DNA of 64,000 nt from JANXSS01 sp025356535. Lineage in GTDB: Bacteria > Pseudomonadota > Gammaproteobacteria > Burkholderiales > Burkholderiaceae_D. This document shows, in pieces, positions 61,665 through 64,000 of the stretch. The first letter of the stretch is position 1; the number at the start of each line of letters is the position of its first letter. The notes below the pieces were generated by a model. The model was given only the letters and a program-made list of their open reading frames with translations. It was not told where the DNA came from and searched no databases. The stretch spans positions 62,001 through 126,000 of the forward strand of contig JAYUMU010000174.1 in the NCBI GenBank assembly GCA_043762325.1, given 5' to 3'. Made by a program: the position numbers and the translations under genes.

Positions 61665-62846
61665 ATGAAGTTCGATGTCCGTACCCTGACGCCGGATCTG
61701 TCGATTGCCCGGATCACCGTCGATGGCCGCGATGAAGCCGACGCCCGCCGTCAGGTTGCCGCGCGCGGCCTGTTCGTCAGCGCCATCGCGCCGCTGCGCG
61801 GCAGTGCGCGCAGGCAGGCGGCGGGCCTGTCGCTGGTGTTGTTCAGCCAGGAACTGCTGGCCCTGCTCAACGCCGGACTGGGCATCGTCGAGGCGCTCGA
61901 GGCGTTGCTGGAAAAGGAAGCCGGCAGCGGCCCGCGCACGGCGCTCGAGCGCCTGCTGGCCGGGCTGCGCGAAGGCCGGCGTTTCTCGGCGGTGCTGGCA
62001 GACCAGCCGGAACTGTTCCCGCCACTGTACGTGGGCATCGTGCAGGCGGCAGAAGGCACCAGCGACCTGCCGCGCTCGCTTGCCCGCTTCATCGACTACC
62101 AGCAACGCATCGACCTGGTGCGCGACAGGCTCGTGGGCGCCGCCATCTATCCGATGATCCTGCTTGCCGTCGGCGGCGCCGTCAGCGCCTTCCTGATCGG
62201 CTATGTGGTGCCGCGCTTTGCCGAGGTCTACCAGGGCGCCGGGCGCAACCTGCCGTGGCTGTCGCAGCAAATGCTCAACTGGGGGCAGTTTGCCGCCGGC
62301 CACACGCTGGCGCTGCTGGCCGCATGTGCCGCCATCGGCGTGCCGCTGGCGCTGCGCGTGCGCGCCGTGCTGGCAAACGGCGGCGTGGCGCGGCTTCTGG
62401 CGCGCCTGCCGGGCGTGGGCGAACGGGTCCGGATCTTCGAGTTGTCGCGCCTGTACCTGACCCTGGGCATGCTCAGCGAAGGCGGCGTCACCATCGTCCA
62501 TGCCATCGGCACGGTGCAGGGCATGGTCTCGCCGGCGGTCGGGCGCGCGCTGCAGGCGGCGCGCAGCAGCATCGAAGCCGGTCTGCCGCTGTCGGATGCC
62601 TTCGAAGCCAGCGGGCTGACCACGCCGATCTCGCTGCGCATGCTGCGCGTGGGCGAGCGCACCGGCGAGATGGGACCGATGCTGACCCGGTCGGCGGCGT
62701 TCTACGACGGCGAGATCAGCCGCTGGATCGAGCGCTTCACCCGCACCTTCGAGCCCTTGCTCATGGCTGCCATCGGCCTGGTGGTCGGCGCCATCGTGAT
62801 GCTGCTGTACATGCCGATCTTCGATCTGGCCGGCGACATGTCATGA
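61665..62846 (+). CDS. gspF: Type II secretion inner-membrane protein GspF
   Basis: 393 residues from ATG 61665 (MKFDVRTLTPDLSIARITVD); the frame is open from 61599. Typical GspF/PilC: FSQELLALLNAGLGIVEALE, FPPLYVGIVQAAEGTSDLPR, three membrane spans (for example ILLAVGGAVSAFLIGYVVP) and the second repeat LTLGMLSEGGVTIVHAIG ... MLRVGERTGEMGPML. The inner-membrane platform of the pseudopilus. The start of gspE overlaps its stop (ATGA). Confidence 0.93.
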   Translation: MKFDVRTLTPDLSIARITVDGRDEADARRQVAARGLFVSAIAPLRGSARRQAAGLSLVLFSQELLALLNAGLGIVEALEALLEKEAGSGPRTALERLLAGLREGRRFSAVLADQPELFPPLYVGIVQAAEGTSDLPRSLARFIDYQQRIDLVRDRLVGAAIYPMILLAVGGAVSAFLIGYVVPRFAEVYQGAGRNLPWLSQQMLNWGQFAAGHTLALLAACAAIGVPLALRVRAVLANGGVARLLARLPGVGERVRIFELSRLYLTLGMLSEGGVTIVHAIGTVQGMVSPAVGRALQAARSSIEAGLPLSDAFEASGLTTPISLRMLRVGERTGEMGPMLTRSAAFYDGEISRWIERFTRTFEPLLMAAIGLVVGAIVMLLYMPIFDLAGDMS

Positions 62847-64000
62847 ACCCGGCATCCATGCAGCCGTCAGCCGCGCATTCATCATCCGTGCATGCGTCAT
62901 TCACCAAGCCGTCATCCGTGAATCCGGCATCCGTGAACGCGCCGGTCGCCGCAATCGATGCGGCCGTGCTGCGGCAGGCGCGGGCCCAGTGCCGGCTCTC
63001 GCAACTGTCGCTGGCCGAGGCCCTGCAGCTGCAGACCGGCGGCGACGTGCGGCTGCTGGTGCAGGCGCTGGCGCAGCCGTTCGGCCTGACGGTGCTGGAA
63101 ACGGCAGACATGCTGGCCTTGGCGCCGCGGTTCGACCTGCTGCCGCTGGCGCAGGCGTTCGGCCGCCACTGCGTGCTGCTGCGTAATGCGCATGGTCAGA
63201 CCGTCGGCGTGGTCGACGATCCCTACGATCTCGATCTGCAGACCTGGCTCGGGATACAGGCCGGGACCACGGCACAGGCGCCGCTGCCGATCTGCATCGG
63301 GCTGCGCGCCGACATCTTGGCCTACCTGTCGAAGCAGGAAGAATCGGTGCGCGCCGTCGATAGCCTGGCCCCCGGCGCTGCCGAGCCCCGGCGCGACGGC
63401 AAGACCAGCGCCGTGCTGTCGTTCACCTCGGTGTCGGAGGGCGCCAGTCCGGCCGTGCGGCTGGTCAATTCGACGCTCTACGACGCGCTCAAGGCCGGCG
63501 CCTCCGATATCCATCTCGAAAGCACGGCCGGCGGCCTGGCGGTGAAGTATCGGGTCGACGGCGTACTCGACCATGCCACCTCGGTCAACGGCATCGAAGT
63601 CGCCGAACAGGTCGTCTCGCGCCTGAAGGTGCTGGCCGAGCTCGACATCGCCGAGCGGCGGGTGCCGCAGGACGGCAGCTTCCGGGTCGAAGCGGGCGGT
63701 CGCGAAATCGACCTGCGCGTCTCGATCATGCCGAGCATCCACGGCGAAGACGCGGTCATCCGCATCCTCGACAAGCGCGCCATGATCGAAGCCTATGGCG
63801 CCCTGACCCTGGAAGCGCTCGGCTTCGACGCCGCCTCGCTGGTGGCGCTGCGGCGGCTGGCGCAGCAAGCCTACGGCATGCTGCTGGTGACCGGACCGAC
63901 CGGCTCCGGCAAGACCACCACGCTGTATGCGGCGCTGACCGAAATTAACAACGGCCGCGAAAAGATCATCACCATCGAGGACCCGGTCGAGTACCAGCTT
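62843..64000 (+). CDS. gspE: Type II secretion ATPase GspE, N-terminal part (runs off right edge)
   Basis: 386 codons in the window from ATG 62843 (overlaps gspF stop). The N-terminal extension contains repeated S-S-V-(H/N)-like codons (HASFTKPSSVNPASVNAPVA). A T2SSE_N domain follows, then the ATPase: LKAGASDIHLES, RVPQDGSFRVEAGGREIDLR, Walker A GPTGSGKTTTLYA and IITIEDPVEYQL. Walker B and the zinc domain lie beyond the edge. It powers pseudopilus assembly. Confidence 0.9.
   Translation, partial: MNPASMQPSAAHSSSVHASFTKPSSVNPASVNAPVAAIDAAVLRQARAQCRLSQLSLAEALQLQTGGDVRLLVQALAQPFGLTVLETADMLALAPRFDLLPLAQAFGRHCVLLRNAHGQTVGVVDDPYDLDLQTWLGIQAGTTAQAPLPICIGLRADILAYLSKQEESVRAVDSLAPGAAEPRRDGKTSAVLSFTSVSEGASPAVRLVNSTLYDALKAGASDIHLESTAGGLAVKYRVDGVLDHATSVNGIEVAEQVVSRLKVLAELDIAERRVPQDGSFRVEAGGREIDLRVSIMPSIHGEDAVIRILDKRAMIEAYGALTLEALGFDAASLVALRRLAQQAYGMLLVTGPTGSGKTTTLYAALTEINNGREKIITIEDPVEYQL

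Overview
The window is high-GC Gram-negative DNA. Two-partner secretion, curlin-repeat proteins, type II secretion pseudopilin genes and a MexEF-type efflux operon point to a betaproteobacterium of the order Burkholderiales, possibly Oxalobacteraceae. This is inferred from gene content only; no rRNA gene or other marker is present.

Positions 1-28448 form a methylated-amine catabolic island. A divergent XRE-type regulator (cut by the left edge) faces a forward gene run: a GcvT-like folate protein (dmmD-like), trimethylamine dehydrogenase (tmd), a membrane Fe-S oxidoreductase, an LRV/HEAT-like repeat protein of unknown role, etfB, etfA, an APC permease, and dmmA-dmmB-dmmC (haem-dependent dimethylamine monooxygenase). 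After a reverse-strand folD comes a second forward run: purU, mgdABCD (N-methylglutamate dehydrogenase), gmaS, mgsABC (N-methylglutamate synthase), a second folD, a folB-like gene and an EamA-type transporter. Together these account for TMA -> DMA -> monomethylamine -> gamma-glutamylmethylamide -> N-methylglutamate -> glutamate + methylene-THF -> formyl-THF -> formate. TMADH electrons would pass to ETF and probably through the membrane Fe-S protein to quinone. Both runs are preceded by copies of one promoter/operator module (about 167-233, 15135-15200 and 15313-15362), which suggests co-regulation.

Positions 28458-37060 hold miscellaneous genes: a small winged-helix-like protein, a 36-residue membrane peptide, a lower-GC patch with a broken GNAT gene and a Nudix hydrolase, then reverse-strand DinB-like, SulP, DUF2252, secreted hypothetical, JmjC-cupin, phosphatase-like and Asp/Glu racemase genes. 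Positions 37438-44978 carry a reverse-strand RND efflux operon (small membrane protein, adaptor, MexF-like pump, NodT-type outer membrane factor) and a divergent TetR regulator with two similar operator-like sites between them. Positions 45190-48918 hold two SDRs, a secreted alpha/beta hydrolase and a PhnB/VOC protein.

Positions 49431-64000 look like a surface/biofilm locus: a TpsB transporter, a 1791-residue TpsA exoprotein with GLUG and YDG repeats, two curlin-repeat proteins flanking an (8 bp)x11 tandem repeat, then a porin, a coiled-coil periplasmic protein and gspG-gspF-gspE (gspE cut by the right edge). Short tandem repeats sit at several gene boundaries throughout the window.
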